Shown here: one piece after another, positions 1 to 5,560 of the stretch | How positions within the stretch are numbered: the first letter of the stretch is position 1 | How the letters are laid out: the number at the start of each line of letters is the position of its first letter | Source: Candidatus Krumholzibacteriia bacterium | GTDB taxonomy: Bacteria; Krumholzibacteriota; Krumholzibacteria; WVZY01; JAKEHA01 | Assembly: GCA_029863355.1 (NCBI GenBank) | Contig: JAOTVO010000189.1 | Location: forward strand, 1 to 5,560 | Direction of reading: 5' to 3' | DNA: 5,560 bases | Notes under the pieces: model-generated | The model's database searches: none | What the model saw: only the letters and a program-made list of their open reading frames with translations | Told to the model about the DNA's origin: nothing | Made by a program: the position numbers and the translations under genes

Positions 1-249
1 CCGGCTGGCCGTGCTGGCGTCCAGGTAGAGCACCTCCGCCAACCGGCCCAAGGTGCTCTGGCCCGCGGACACCAGGGCGTCCAGCGCGTAGCACTGCGTC
101 ACCGAGATGTCGCGGCAGCAGATGCGTGTGCGGTCGCGAAACTGATAGACCCGCACCAGCTCGCTGAGGGCCTCATGGAGGTCTCGCGCGTCGCGCTCGA
201 GCGCGCTGGAGCGGGCGGATTCGGTCATCTGGAGGGGCTCATCTTTCAT
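1..249 (-). CDS. MarR-family winged-helix regulator, N-terminal part (runs off left edge)
   Basis: The reading frame opens at an ATG at 249-247 and stays open for 83 codons to the window edge, so the C-terminal half is missing. Residues 17-40 look like the amphipathic dimerisation helix of MarR proteins. Residues 48-60 (ISVTQCYALDALV) followed by 64-83 (STLGRLAEVLYLDASTASR) match the start of the winged helix-turn-helix, with D77-R83 entering the recognition helix. Cys44, Cys45 and Cys53 lie close together before the DNA-binding domain, which may mark thiol, metal or metalloid sensing; that is inference. MarR proteins usually repress their own or adjacent genes. The gene is divergent from the atp operon, and its target is unknown. 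An alternative ATG at 228-226 (residue 8) has no better ribosome site. The family call is firm; the ligand and role are not known. Confidence 0.85.
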   Translation of the reverse strand, partial: MKDEPLQMTESARSSALERDARDLHEALSELVRVYQFRDRTRICCRDISVTQCYALDALVSAGQSTLGRLAEVLYLDASTASR

Positions 250-262
250 TGTCAGTACCAAT
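248..262. promoter_or_regulatory. Small imperfect palindrome over the marR-like start, possible operator
   Basis: The 15-bp element ATTGTCAGTACCAAT has 4-bp perfect arms (ATTG / CAAT) and a further matching A/T pair next to its central base. It covers the predicted transcription start and touches the start codon and the -10 box of the regulator gene. MarR proteins bind palindromes of this size and often repress themselves from such a position. The assignment rests on position and symmetry only. Confidence 0.35.
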
Positions 263-289
263 AATATATTGCGCGAATCCGGCTGTCAA
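261..289 (-). promoter_or_regulatory. Sigma70-type promoter for the marR-like gene
   Basis: On the - strand a perfect -35 box TTGACA (284-289) is separated by exactly 17 bp from a -10 box TATTAT (261-266, five of six matches to consensus). The predicted transcription start is near 252-254, only 3-5 nt before the ATG at 249. No Shine-Dalgarno sequence precedes that ATG, which agrees with a leaderless or near-leaderless transcript. This is the best promoter in the window. Confidence 0.75.
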
Positions 290-369
290 GGGGTCCAAGC
301 GAATCCCGGCAAAACCTCTGGCTTTCCCCGCTTGATTCTGTTACTGATTTCACATAGGCTGGATTCCTG

Positions 370-398
370 TTGTTCGCGCGAGCCCGTTTTGGTATGGT
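370..398 (+). promoter_or_regulatory. Candidate promoter for the atp operon
   Basis: TTGTTC (370-375) and TATGGT (393-398) are spaced by 17 bp, and the -10 box carries an extended TGN element (TGG at 390-392). Transcription would start near 405, about 30 nt before atpZ. The -35 match is only three of six and the -10 match four of six, so this is a suggestion. It is the best candidate I found in the 188-bp divergent region on this strand. Confidence 0.35.
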
Positions 399-437
399 TT
401 CGCGCTTGAGGATTGGGCCCGTCGGCTCGTCGCTTTC

Positions 438-707
438 TTGAAAAAAGGGAAGGATGACCGATATTCTTGGGCGCGACAGGCGGGGTTGCTGGCAACGGTT
501 CCCTTCCTCCTGGCGGCGCCGCCGATCATCGGTCTTCTGATCGGTCGCTTCCTCGACAACCGGTTCAATACCACTCCCATACTCACCATCGTCTTCATCG
601 TGCTCGGCTTCGTCGCCGGCGCGCGCGAGGTGGCCAGCGTCCTGCGCAAGGCCAACGAGGGTGAGAAGCAGGATGAGCGTGACCGTACCGGACGAGACGA
701 ACCTTGA
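438..707 (+). CDS. atpZ: AtpZ, small two-helix membrane protein of the ATP synthase operon
   Basis: This 89-residue protein has the AtpZ pattern (family of PF09527): a short charged N-terminus, ARQAG at 12-16, a first membrane helix at about 16-36, a short turn with the GRFLDNRF segment (36-43), a second helix at about 47-63 ending GAREV, and a charged tail. In alkaliphilic Bacillus relatives AtpZ pairs with AtpI and has been linked to Mg2+/Ca2+ uptake for the synthase. Its place as first gene, directly before atpI, supports the call. The start is uncertain. The only in-frame start codon after the upstream stop at 345-347 is TTG at 438, and it has no clear Shine-Dalgarno. The end overlaps the next gene by 35 bp if that gene starts at 673. 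Family confidence is high; start confidence is low. Confidence 0.82.
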   Translation: MKKGKDDRYSWARQAGLLATVPFLLAAPPIIGLLIGRFLDNRFNTTPILTIVFIVLGFVAGAREVASVLRKANEGEKQDERDRTGRDEP

Positions 708-1122
708 CGCCCGCACCCGGTGGGCGGCGACGGACGCGGACCTCCTGAGGCGCGTGCACCGCACCTCCTTGTGGATGGGACTGCTCATGGCGGCGCCGCT
801 GGCGTTCTACTTCGGCGCCGGCGCCGGTGCGGCGTGGGTGCTGGGAATGGCGTGGTCGCTCGTCAACCTGCGCATGATCGCGTCGATCGTGCGCGGCGTG
901 CTGACGCTCGAGGCGCACCCGTGGACGCGCCTGGTGCTGGCGCTGGTGGTCAAGTTCCCGTTGCTCTATGCGGCGGGCTTCGTGCTGCTGCGCAGCCGCC
1001 ACCTGAGCGCGGAGTGGCTCGTCGCCGGTTTCGCCTGGCCGTTCTTCGTCGCCGTGATGAAGGCGGGGGGACGCGCCGTTCTCAACCTCGACGGCACGAA
1101 AGCGCAAACGCACTCGCGCTGA
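673..1122 (+). CDS. atpI: AtpI, ATP synthase accessory subunit I
   Basis: This 149-residue protein fits the ATP synthase subunit I family (PF03899) in length, topology and location. After a soluble N-terminus of about 30 residues there are four likely membrane helices, roughly at 33-48, 51-73, 86-106 and 113-130. The GMAWSLVNLRMIA segment (58-70) and the Lys94-Pro96 positions resemble the conserved second and third helices of the family. Subunit I helps assemble the c ring in several bacteria and is not part of the finished enzyme; a partnership with AtpZ is also known. I chose ATG 673 because GAGGGTGA (657-664) lies 8 nt upstream. A GTG at 661 would add four residues. The gene overlaps the end of atpZ by 35 bp, so translation is probably coupled. 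Sequence conservation in this family is weak, so the call leans on context. Confidence 0.82.
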   Translation: MSVTVPDETNLDARTRWAATDADLLRRVHRTSLWMGLLMAAPLAFYFGAGAGAAWVLGMAWSLVNLRMIASIVRGVLTLEAHPWTRLVLALVVKFPLLYAAGFVLLRSRHLSAEWLVAGFAWPFFVAVMKAGGRAVLNLDGTKAQTHSR

Positions 1123-1137
1123 ACGAGAGCGGGGGAA

Positions 1138-1989
1138 ATGAACGTCATCGAAAGACTCTCCGGCGCCGCCCTCCCGCTGGCGCGCATCGCCGCGGGGGAG
1201 GAGGGCGCGGGAGGCCACGAAGAAATCCACGAGCTCCCCAACCTCGTCGGCATCATCTCTCGTTTTCTGGGCGATGGCGCGGTAAGCCACTTCTTGCACC
1301 AGTGGGAGGGGATGATCTTCGCGTACGCGATCGCGGGGATCATCATCTTCTTCGTCCACCGCGCCACGCGGAACCCGACGCTGATCCCGGGGCGACTCCA
1401 GAACCTGGTGGAGATGGTCTTCGAAGGGCTCACGAACTTCATCATGGGCATACTGGGCCCGCAGGGCCGGGAGTTCGTGCCCTTCCTCGGCACGCTCTTC
1501 ATCTACATCCTGGCCATGAACCTCGCCGGGGTCGTACCGGCGGGCAAATCGCCGACGGCGAGCCCCAACACGACCGTGGCGCTGGCCCTGTGCGTGTTCT
1601 GCTACGTCCAGTACACGGGAGTGCGCAAGAACGGACCCCTCGGGTACGTCAAGCACCTGGCGGGCTCTCCGCGCACCGCCGTGGAGTGGGCTTTCGTGCC
1701 GATCATGATGCCCATCCACATCCTGGGCGAGCTGGCCAAGCCGGTGAGCCTCTCGCTGCGACTCTTCGGCAACGTCACGGGAGAGGACGTGCTGCTGTTC
1801 GCTTTCTGCAGCCTCGGCATCACCGCGCTCTCGTTCATGAACTCCCCCATAGGGATTCCGTTTCAGGCGCCGTTCATACTGTTGGCTTTACTGACGAGCT
1901 TCATACAGGCGCTCGTCTTCACGCTGCTGAGCACGATTTACATCCTGCTCATGCTGCCCCACGACCACGCGGAAGAGGGGCATCACTAG
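1138..1989 (+). CDS. atpB: ATP synthase Fo subunit a
   Basis: Subunit a forms the two half-channels that carry ions to and from the c ring in the membrane. The 283-residue protein is within the normal length range. The essential arginine is Arg208 in the motif SLRLFGN (206-212), the counterpart of Arg210 in E. coli, followed by GED (215-217). Gln257 in TSFIQALVF matches the conserved glutamine of the last helix. Likely membrane segments lie near 57-76, 113-134, 145-162, 186-232 (long, carrying Arg208) and 243-273. The N-terminus has an ELPNL segment (32-36) common to the family, and the C-terminus ends in a His/Glu-rich tail. The ATG at 1138 follows a purine-rich GAGAGCGGGGGAA, 15 bp after atpI. 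No key residue is missing. Confidence 0.97.
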   Translation: MNVIERLSGAALPLARIAAGEEGAGGHEEIHELPNLVGIISRFLGDGAVSHFLHQWEGMIFAYAIAGIIIFFVHRATRNPTLIPGRLQNLVEMVFEGLTNFIMGILGPQGREFVPFLGTLFIYILAMNLAGVVPAGKSPTASPNTTVALALCVFCYVQYTGVRKNGPLGYVKHLAGSPRTAVEWAFVPIMMPIHILGELAKPVSLSLRLFGNVTGEDVLLFAFCSLGITALSFMNSPIGIPFQAPFILLALLTSFIQALVFTLLSTIYILLMLPHDHAEEGHH

Positions 1990-2004
1990 ACCCGCTCACA
2001 ACGC

Positions 2005-2011
2005 AAGGAGG
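2005..2011 (+). promoter_or_regulatory. Strong Shine-Dalgarno of atpE
   Basis: AAGGAGG lies 9 nt before the atpE ATG and is the strongest ribosome site in the window. This suits the need for many c subunits per enzyme compared with one a subunit. Confidence 0.8.
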
Positions 2012-2020
2012 AACTTCGCA

Positions 2021-2254
2021 ATGGACGCATCCACCGCTCTCGGCTTCGCACTCCCCATCGGCCTCGGCCTGGCCGCCATCGGTTCCGGCATCGGCTTCAG
2101 CCGCGCCATTGGCTCGGCCATGGAAGCGATCGGTCGCCAGCCGGAGGCCTCGGGCAAGATCCAGACGGCCATGATCATCGGCGCCGGTCTCATCGAGGCT
2201 CTGACGATCTACGCGTTCGTCACGGTCTTCCTCCTGATGGGCAAGATCCACTAG
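2021..2254 (+). CDS. atpE: ATP synthase Fo subunit c
   Basis: The 77-residue protein is a two-helix hairpin that assembles into the rotor ring. Helix 1 carries the glycine series typical of tightly packed c rings (G14, G16, G21, G23, G25, G31). The polar loop has the family signature RQPE (39-42), which contacts gamma and epsilon. Helix 2 carries the ion-binding carboxylate Glu59 in GLIEALTIYAF. Tyr64 is kept, but the positions that hold Ser and Thr next to the glutamate in Na+-binding rings such as Ilyobacter are Ala60 and Leu61. The helix-1 position equivalent to the Na+ ligand Gln32 is Phe26. This favours H+ coupling, which is inference. The gene starts 31 bp after atpB. Confidence 0.97.
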   Translation: MDASTALGFALPIGLGLAAIGSGIGFSRAIGSAMEAIGRQPEASGKIQTAMIIGAGLIEALTIYAFVTVFLLMGKIH

Positions 2255-2256
2255 CT

Positions 2257-2269
2257 GGCCGCGGCGGCC
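2257..2269 (+). repeat. GC hairpin just after the atpE stop
   Basis: GGCCG (2257-2261) and CGGCC (2265-2269) can pair around a three-base loop, starting two bases after the atpE stop codon. There is no T run behind it, so it is not a standard intrinsic terminator. It could slow 3' decay of the atpE message or mark a processing point. The stem is only 5 bp, and such stems are common in GC-rich DNA. Confidence 0.4.
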
Positions 2270-2307
2270 CTTAACAACGGGACCGCAGCGCCACCGATCG
2301 CGCGTCC

Positions 2308-2323
2308 CGCCGGTTCCCCGGCG
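2308..2323 (+). repeat. GC hairpin just before the atpF ribosome site
   Basis: CGCCGG (2308-2313) and CCGGCG (2318-2323) form a 6-bp all-G/C stem with a TTCC loop, ending 7 nt before the GAGGAG ribosome site (2331-2336) of atpF. It has no T run. Its position would allow it to temper atpF translation or to separate the abundant atpE message from the downstream genes. The pairing is visible in the sequence; any role is inferred. Confidence 0.45.
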
Positions 2324-2341
2324 CGGCGTTGAGGAGTGCGA

Positions 2342-2854
2342 ATGGAAGCATTGAACGCATTGGGCCTCGAGCCGAGACTCCTGCTCACGCAAGTCGTCGG
2401 TTTTCTCATCGTCCTCTGGCTGCTAAAGCGGTTCGCGTGGGACAAGCTCCTCGCCTTCGTCGAGAAGCGCCGCGAGACCATTGCGGCCGAGTTCGAGGAG
2501 ATCGAAAACACCCGCGCGGACGCCGAGTCCCTGCGCACCAAGCTGGCCGAGGAGCTCGACGGCATCGAGCACACCCGGCGTGTGCGCATCCAGGAAGCGG
2601 TGCACGAAGCCAACGAGATCGCCGCGCAGATTAAGGAAGGGGCGCGCAAGGAGGCCGTCGCGCTGCGCATCAAGGCCAACCAGGACGTCGAGCTGGAGAT
2701 GGACAAGGCCAACGCGACCCTGCGCGACCGCATGACGGCAGCCGTGATGACCGTAGCCGAGCAGGTGATCAAGGGCGAGCTGGACGACGCCAGACACCGC
2801 CGACTCATCGAGCAGTTCCTCGGCGAAGTGAACCTGAGCGAGGGGAACCGCTGA
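2342..2854 (+). CDS. atpF: ATP synthase Fo subunit b (stator)
   Basis: Subunit b forms the peripheral stalk that links subunit a in the membrane to delta and alpha on F1. The 170-residue protein has one N-terminal membrane helix (about 13-32, including LLTQVVGFLIVLWLL and ending FAW), then a long, highly charged alpha-helical coiled coil rich in Glu, Arg, Lys and Ala. Near the C-terminus, VMTVAEQVIKGELDD and RRLIEQFL match the delta-binding end of the family. The length is normal. ATG 2342 is preferred because GAGGAG lies 5 nt upstream; a GTG at 2336 overlaps that ribosome site and would add only two residues. Only one b gene is seen, so the stalk is probably a b homodimer. The 87-bp gap after atpE is the longest between atp genes here. 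Confidence 0.95.
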   Translation: MEALNALGLEPRLLLTQVVGFLIVLWLLKRFAWDKLLAFVEKRRETIAAEFEEIENTRADAESLRTKLAEELDGIEHTRRVRIQEAVHEANEIAAQIKEGARKEAVALRIKANQDVELEMDKANATLRDRMTAAVMTVAEQVIKGELDDARHRRLIEQFLGEVNLSEGNR

Positions 2855-2855
2855 C

Positions 2856-3404
2856 ATGATCCTGAGCGGCATCGGCCGGCGCTACGCCGTAGCCCTGTTC
2901 AACGCCGCGCTCAACGGCGAGGTGACCGACCAGGTCAGCGGCGATATCACGAGCTTTGCCCGGCTCTACGCCGATAACGCGCGCTTCCGCCGTTTTCTCG
3001 AATCGCCGAGCGTGCCCACGGCAGCGAAGAAAGAGCTGATCCTCCAGTCAGTCGGCGACCGCGCCTCCGGCTTGTTCGTCAAGTTCCTGCTGTTGCTCAT
3101 CGACAAGAAGCGCCTGTCCGGCATCCAGGCCATCGCCGAAGGGTACACGGCGCTATTCGAGGAACGGGAGGGTATCCTCGACGTCAAGGTGGTCACGGCC
3201 GTGCCCCTGTCGCGGGACCTGGAGACGAGGACGCGCGAGGTGATCGAGAGGCAGACGGGGAAGCGGGCCCGTCTGCGCAAGGTGATCGATCCGGAGATCG
3301 TCGGCGGCATGATTCTGTTCGCGCGCAACCGGATCATCGACGGCAGCGTGAGACATCGACTGGAAGCGATGACGAGACAACTCCGAGAACTCAGGGTGCA
3401 CTGA
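2856..3404 (+). CDS. atpH: ATP synthase F1 subunit delta (stator)
   Basis: Delta sits on top of F1 and ties the b stalk to the N-termini of the alpha subunits. The protein is 182 residues, a standard length. It begins with the family signature [11 protein letters not shown] (8-18) of the helical N-terminal domain. It ends with the C-terminal motif in which [10 protein letters not shown] (145-154) is followed by [11 protein letters not shown] (160-170), both diagnostic. The ATG comes one base after the atpF stop, with AGGGG (2841-2845) about 10 nt upstream inside atpF. The two genes are therefore almost certainly translated together, matching their direct contact in the stalk. Confidence 0.95.
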   Translation: MILSGIGRRYAVALFNAALNGEVTDQVSGDITSFARLYADNARFRRFLESPSVPTAAKKELILQSVGDRASGLFVKFLLLLIDKKRLSGIQAIAEGYTALFEEREGILDVKVVTAVPLSRDLETRTREVIERQTGKRARLRKVIDPEIVGGMILFARNRIIDGSVRHRLEAMTRQLRELRVH

Positions 3405-3432
3405 GCCCCGCCAAGAAAGCAGGAGACACACG

Positions 3433-4953
3433 ATGGCCTTTCAACCGGAAGAAGTCAGTTCCATCATCCAGGCCCAGCTCGAGAAGCACGACGCGAAGAT
3501 CGAGATGGAGTCGGTCGGTTCCGTGCTCCAGGTGGGCGACGGCATCGCGCGCGTCTGGGGGCTCGAGGATGCCATGTCCGCGGAGCTGCTCGAGTTCCCC
3601 GGCGGCGTCATCGGAATGGTGCTCAACCTCGAAGTGGACAACGTCGGCGCGGTGCTCTTCGGCCCCGACACGGGCATCAAGGAGGGCGACACCGTCAAGT
3701 GCACGGGCCGAGTGGCGCAAGTGCCCGTCGGTCCCGCGCTCCTGGGCCGCGTCGTCAACTCGGTCGGACAGCCGATCGACGGCAAGGGACCGATCGTCAC
3801 CGACCACTACCTGCCCATCGAAGCGGTGGTACCCAACGTGGTCCAGCGCCAGCCGGTGAAGGAACCCTTGCACACGGGGCTCAAAGCCATCGACTCGATG
3901 ATCCCCATCGGGCGCGGACAGCGCGAACTCATCATCGGCGATCGCCAGACCGGCAAGACCTCGATCTGCGTCGACACGATCATCAACCAGAAGGACACCG
4001 ACGTTCACTGTGTTTACGTGGCCGTCGGACAGAAGGAGTCGACCGTCGCCCAGGTGGTGAAGACCCTCACCAAACACGGGGCGATGGAGTACACCACCGT
4101 GGTCAGCGCCGCCGCCTCCGAACCCGCCCCGCTGCAGTTCATCGCTCCCTACGCCGGCGCGGCGATCGGTGAGTACTTCCGCGACAACGGGAAGCACGCC
4201 GTTTGCTTCTACGACGACCTGTCCAAGCACGCGCAGGCGTACCGGCAGATGTCGCTCCTTCTGCGCCGCCCGCCGGGCCGCGAGGCCTACCCCGGCGACG
4301 TGTTCTACCTGCACGCGCGCCTGCTCGAGCGCGCCGCCAAGCTCGCCGATAGCCTCGGCGGCGGCTCGCTGACCGCGCTGCCCATCATCGAGACGCAGCT
4401 CGGCGACGTGACGGCGTACATTCCCACCAACGTGATCTCGATCACCGACGGACAGATCTTCCTGGAGACGGACCTCTTCTACTCCGGGGTGCGCCCCGCC
4501 ATCAACGTGGGCATTTCCGTGTCGCGCGTGGGATCCAATGCGCAGACGAAAATGATGAAGCAGGTCGCCGGCCGCCTGCGCCTGTCGCTGGCACAGTACC
4601 GCGAGCTGGCCGACTTCGCGCGCTTCGGCTCCGATCTGGACAAGGCCACGCAGGCGCAGCTGACCCGCGGCGAGAAGATGGTGGAGATCCTCAAGCAGAC
4701 CGAGCAGGTACCCATGCCCGTCGAGAGGCAGGTGCTCGTCATATTCTGCGCCAACGATGGACTGCTCGACGACCTGCCGACCGATAGCCTGCAGCGCTTC
4801 GAGAAAGAGTTCATCGCCTACGTCGAGAAAGAGTACCCGGACGTGCTGCACCAGCTGCGGGACAAGAAGCAGTTCGACGAGGCGCTCGAGGGCAAGACGC
4901 GCGACGCCGCCGGTAAGTTCGCCGCGCGTTTCAAGGAGTCGCTGGGCAAGTAG
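3433..4953 (+). CDS. atpA: ATP synthase F1 subunit alpha
   Basis: Alpha alternates with beta in the F1 hexamer. It binds nucleotide without hydrolysing it and supplies residues to the catalytic sites on beta. At 506 residues it has the usual length. Residues 1-25 are the delta-binding N-terminus, about 26-95 the beta-barrel domain, then the nucleotide-binding domain with the P-loop GDRQTGKTS (169-177, Lys175), and the C-terminal helical domain from about residue 375. The conserved arginine finger that reaches into the beta site is Arg365 in GISVSRVGS (360-368). [21 protein letters not shown] and similar stretches are near-invariant in the family. The ATG follows AGGAGA (3421-3426) by 6 nt, 28 bp after atpH. 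No key residue is missing. Confidence 0.99.
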   Translation: MAFQPEEVSSIIQAQLEKHDAKIEMESVGSVLQVGDGIARVWGLEDAMSAELLEFPGGVIGMVLNLEVDNVGAVLFGPDTGIKEGDTVKCTGRVAQVPVGPALLGRVVNSVGQPIDGKGPIVTDHYLPIEAVVPNVVQRQPVKEPLHTGLKAIDSMIPIGRGQRELIIGDRQTGKTSICVDTIINQKDTDVHCVYVAVGQKESTVAQVVKTLTKHGAMEYTTVVSAAASEPAPLQFIAPYAGAAIGEYFRDNGKHAVCFYDDLSKHAQAYRQMSLLLRRPPGREAYPGDVFYLHARLLERAAKLADSLGGGSLTALPIIETQLGDVTAYIPTNVISITDGQIFLETDLFYSGVRPAINVGISVSRVGSNAQTKMMKQVAGRLRLSLAQYRELADFARFGSDLDKATQAQLTRGEKMVEILKQTEQVPMPVERQVLVIFCANDGLLDDLPTDSLQRFEKEFIAYVEKEYPDVLHQLRDKKQFDEALEGKTRDAAGKFAARFKESLGK

Positions 4954-4962
4954 CCCTCCAAG

Positions 4963-5560
4963 ATGGCCACGTTGAAGGACATAAAGGTGCGGATCCGCAC
5001 TGTCAGCAGCATCCGCAACATCACGCGTGCCATGCAGCTGGTTGCGGCGGCCAAGCTGACGCGCGCGCAGGAGCGCGCGCACACCGTGCGCCCTTACGCC
5101 GACGAGATGGATGCGATCCTGGGCGCGCTGGCCGCCGTCTCCAGCGACGACGGCGGTGCCGACGCGGCCATGGAGATGGTCTTCGCTCCGGGCGTGCCGC
5201 CGATCCGCACCACGCGGGCGCGGCTCTTCGAGCAGCGCGAGGAGCGCCGGCCCGGCGTGGTTCTGCTCACGTCCGATCGCGGCCTGTGCGGCGCCTTCAA
5301 CAGCAACCTCGTGCGCGCGGCACAGAGGTTCCTGGCGGAGCACGAGGGCAAGGACTGCCAGCTCGTGCTCCTGGGCAAGAAGGGATACCAGTTCTTCCGC
5401 CGCCGCGGCTTGCCGATCCTCTACCACCGTGCCGGCCTCAGCGACCGCCTCTTGCTGCCCGAGATCAAGGAGATCACGGGGAAGCTCGTCGAGCTCTACG
5501 TGTCGGGCGAAGTCGACGCGCTCTATCTTATATACGCCAAGTCGATCCGCGCGGCGATGT
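4963..5560 (+). CDS. atpG: ATP synthase F1 subunit gamma, N-terminal part (runs off right edge)
   Basis: Gamma is the central shaft that turns inside the alpha/beta hexamer and rests on the c ring. The first 199 residues are present out of a usual 285-310. The N-terminal helix carries the family pattern IRTVSSIRNITRAMQLVAAAK (11-31), and the Rossmann-like domain has the signature TSDRGLCGAFNSN (103-115). Compared from memory with E. coli gamma, where the equivalent cysteine is Cys87, this one is Cys109. That places about 22 extra residues between the coiled coil and the first strand (roughly 58-97), a segment with acidic, Pro-rich and Arg/Glu-rich parts. The ATG is 9 bp after the atpA stop and has no evident Shine-Dalgarno, so translation probably depends on ribosomes leaving atpA. 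The fit to the family is otherwise good. Confidence 0.96.
   Translation, partial: MATLKDIKVRIRTVSSIRNITRAMQLVAAAKLTRAQERAHTVRPYADEMDAILGALAAVSSDDGGADAAMEMVFAPGVPPIRTTRARLFEQREERRPGVVLLTSDRGLCGAFNSNLVRAAQRFLAEHEGKDCQLVLLGKKGYQFFRRRGLPILYHRAGLSDRLLLPEIKEITGKLVELYVSGEVDALYLIYAKSIRAAM

Noticed and set aside
332..360. Alternative atp promoter TTGATT, 17 bp, TAGGCT
   Set aside because: The -10 match is only three of six and has no extended element, so it is weaker than the pair at 370-398.
454..540. A 28-codon upstream peptide starting at ATG 454
   Set aside because: It is embedded in atpZ in another frame, and the ribosome-like purines are too close to the ATG. It is kept only as part of the question about the atpZ start.
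252..788. A 178-codon - strand frame covering the divergent region, atpZ and the start of atpI
   Set aside because: It crosses the promoter region and has no domain or ribosome site; the opposite strand encodes AtpZ and AtpI.
595..1719. A 374-codon open frame on the - strand opposite atpZ, atpI and atpB
   Set aside because: It is a composition shadow: an Arg/His/Glu-rich product with no recognisable domain, fully covered by genuine genes on the + strand.
720..2174. A 484-codon + strand frame across atpI, atpB and atpE
   Set aside because: It lies out of frame with three recognised genes, has Arg/Gly/Pro/His-rich low complexity, and has no ribosome site at its start.
2255..2335. An intrinsic terminator between atpE and atpF
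   Set aside because: The hairpins are not followed by a T run, and the downstream genes clearly belong to the same operon.
3391..5427. A 678-codon open frame on the - strand opposite atpA and atpG
   Set aside because: It mirrors the strongly G/C-biased third positions of real genes. Its product is low-complexity in His, Arg, Asp, Leu and Val and resembles no protein, while the + strand encodes clear alpha and gamma subunits.
1..5560. A hidden new multi-gene system
   Set aside because: Apart from the divergent regulator, every gene is a standard ATP synthase subunit or accessory protein in a familiar order, and no stretch longer than 190 bp lacks a gene.

Overview
The window is GC-rich bacterial DNA. 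It carries most of one F-type (F1Fo) ATP synthase operon on the + strand, and on the - strand the start of a divergent MarR-family regulator gene that runs off the left edge. The operon reads atpZ - atpI - atpB (a) - atpE (c) - atpF (b) - atpH (delta) - atpA (alpha) - atpG (gamma, cut by the right edge). atpD (beta) and atpC (epsilon) would be expected just beyond the window. Gene density, strong G/C preference at third codon positions, a single b-subunit gene (no b/b' pair) and Fo and F1 genes in one unit suggest a free-living Gram-negative-type bacterium. The sequence does not fix the phylum.

Layout. Positions 1-249 (-) encode the N-terminal half of a MarR-type winged-helix regulator with three closely placed cysteines. 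Positions 250-437 are a divergent intergenic region. It has a near-consensus sigma70-type promoter for the regulator (TTGACA, 17 bp, TATTAT), a weaker candidate promoter for the atp operon, and several short repeated words. Positions 438-1122 hold two small membrane proteins, AtpZ and AtpI, which overlap. Positions 1138-2854 hold the Fo genes a, c and b, with an 81-87 bp gap containing two GC hairpins between c and b. Positions 2856-5560 hold the F1/stalk genes delta, alpha and gamma.

How the genes work together. The a subunit (Arg208) and the ring of c subunits (Glu59) form the ion path and rotor. The b and delta subunits form the stator that holds the alpha/beta hexamer. Gamma is the central shaft. 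Alpha keeps an intact P-loop and the arginine finger. AtpZ and AtpI are accessory membrane proteins linked in other bacteria to c-ring assembly and to Mg2+/Ca2+ supply. The c subunit lacks the polar residues that define Na+-coupled rings, so H+ coupling is inferred.

All catalytic landmarks are intact and I found no mobile element, RNA gene, CRISPR array or new multi-gene system. The points worth a second look are local: a near-leaderless, cysteine-containing MarR gene, repeated words and a small palindrome in the divergent promoter region, an unusual start for atpZ, hairpins between atpE and atpF, and an extra segment of about 22 residues in gamma.
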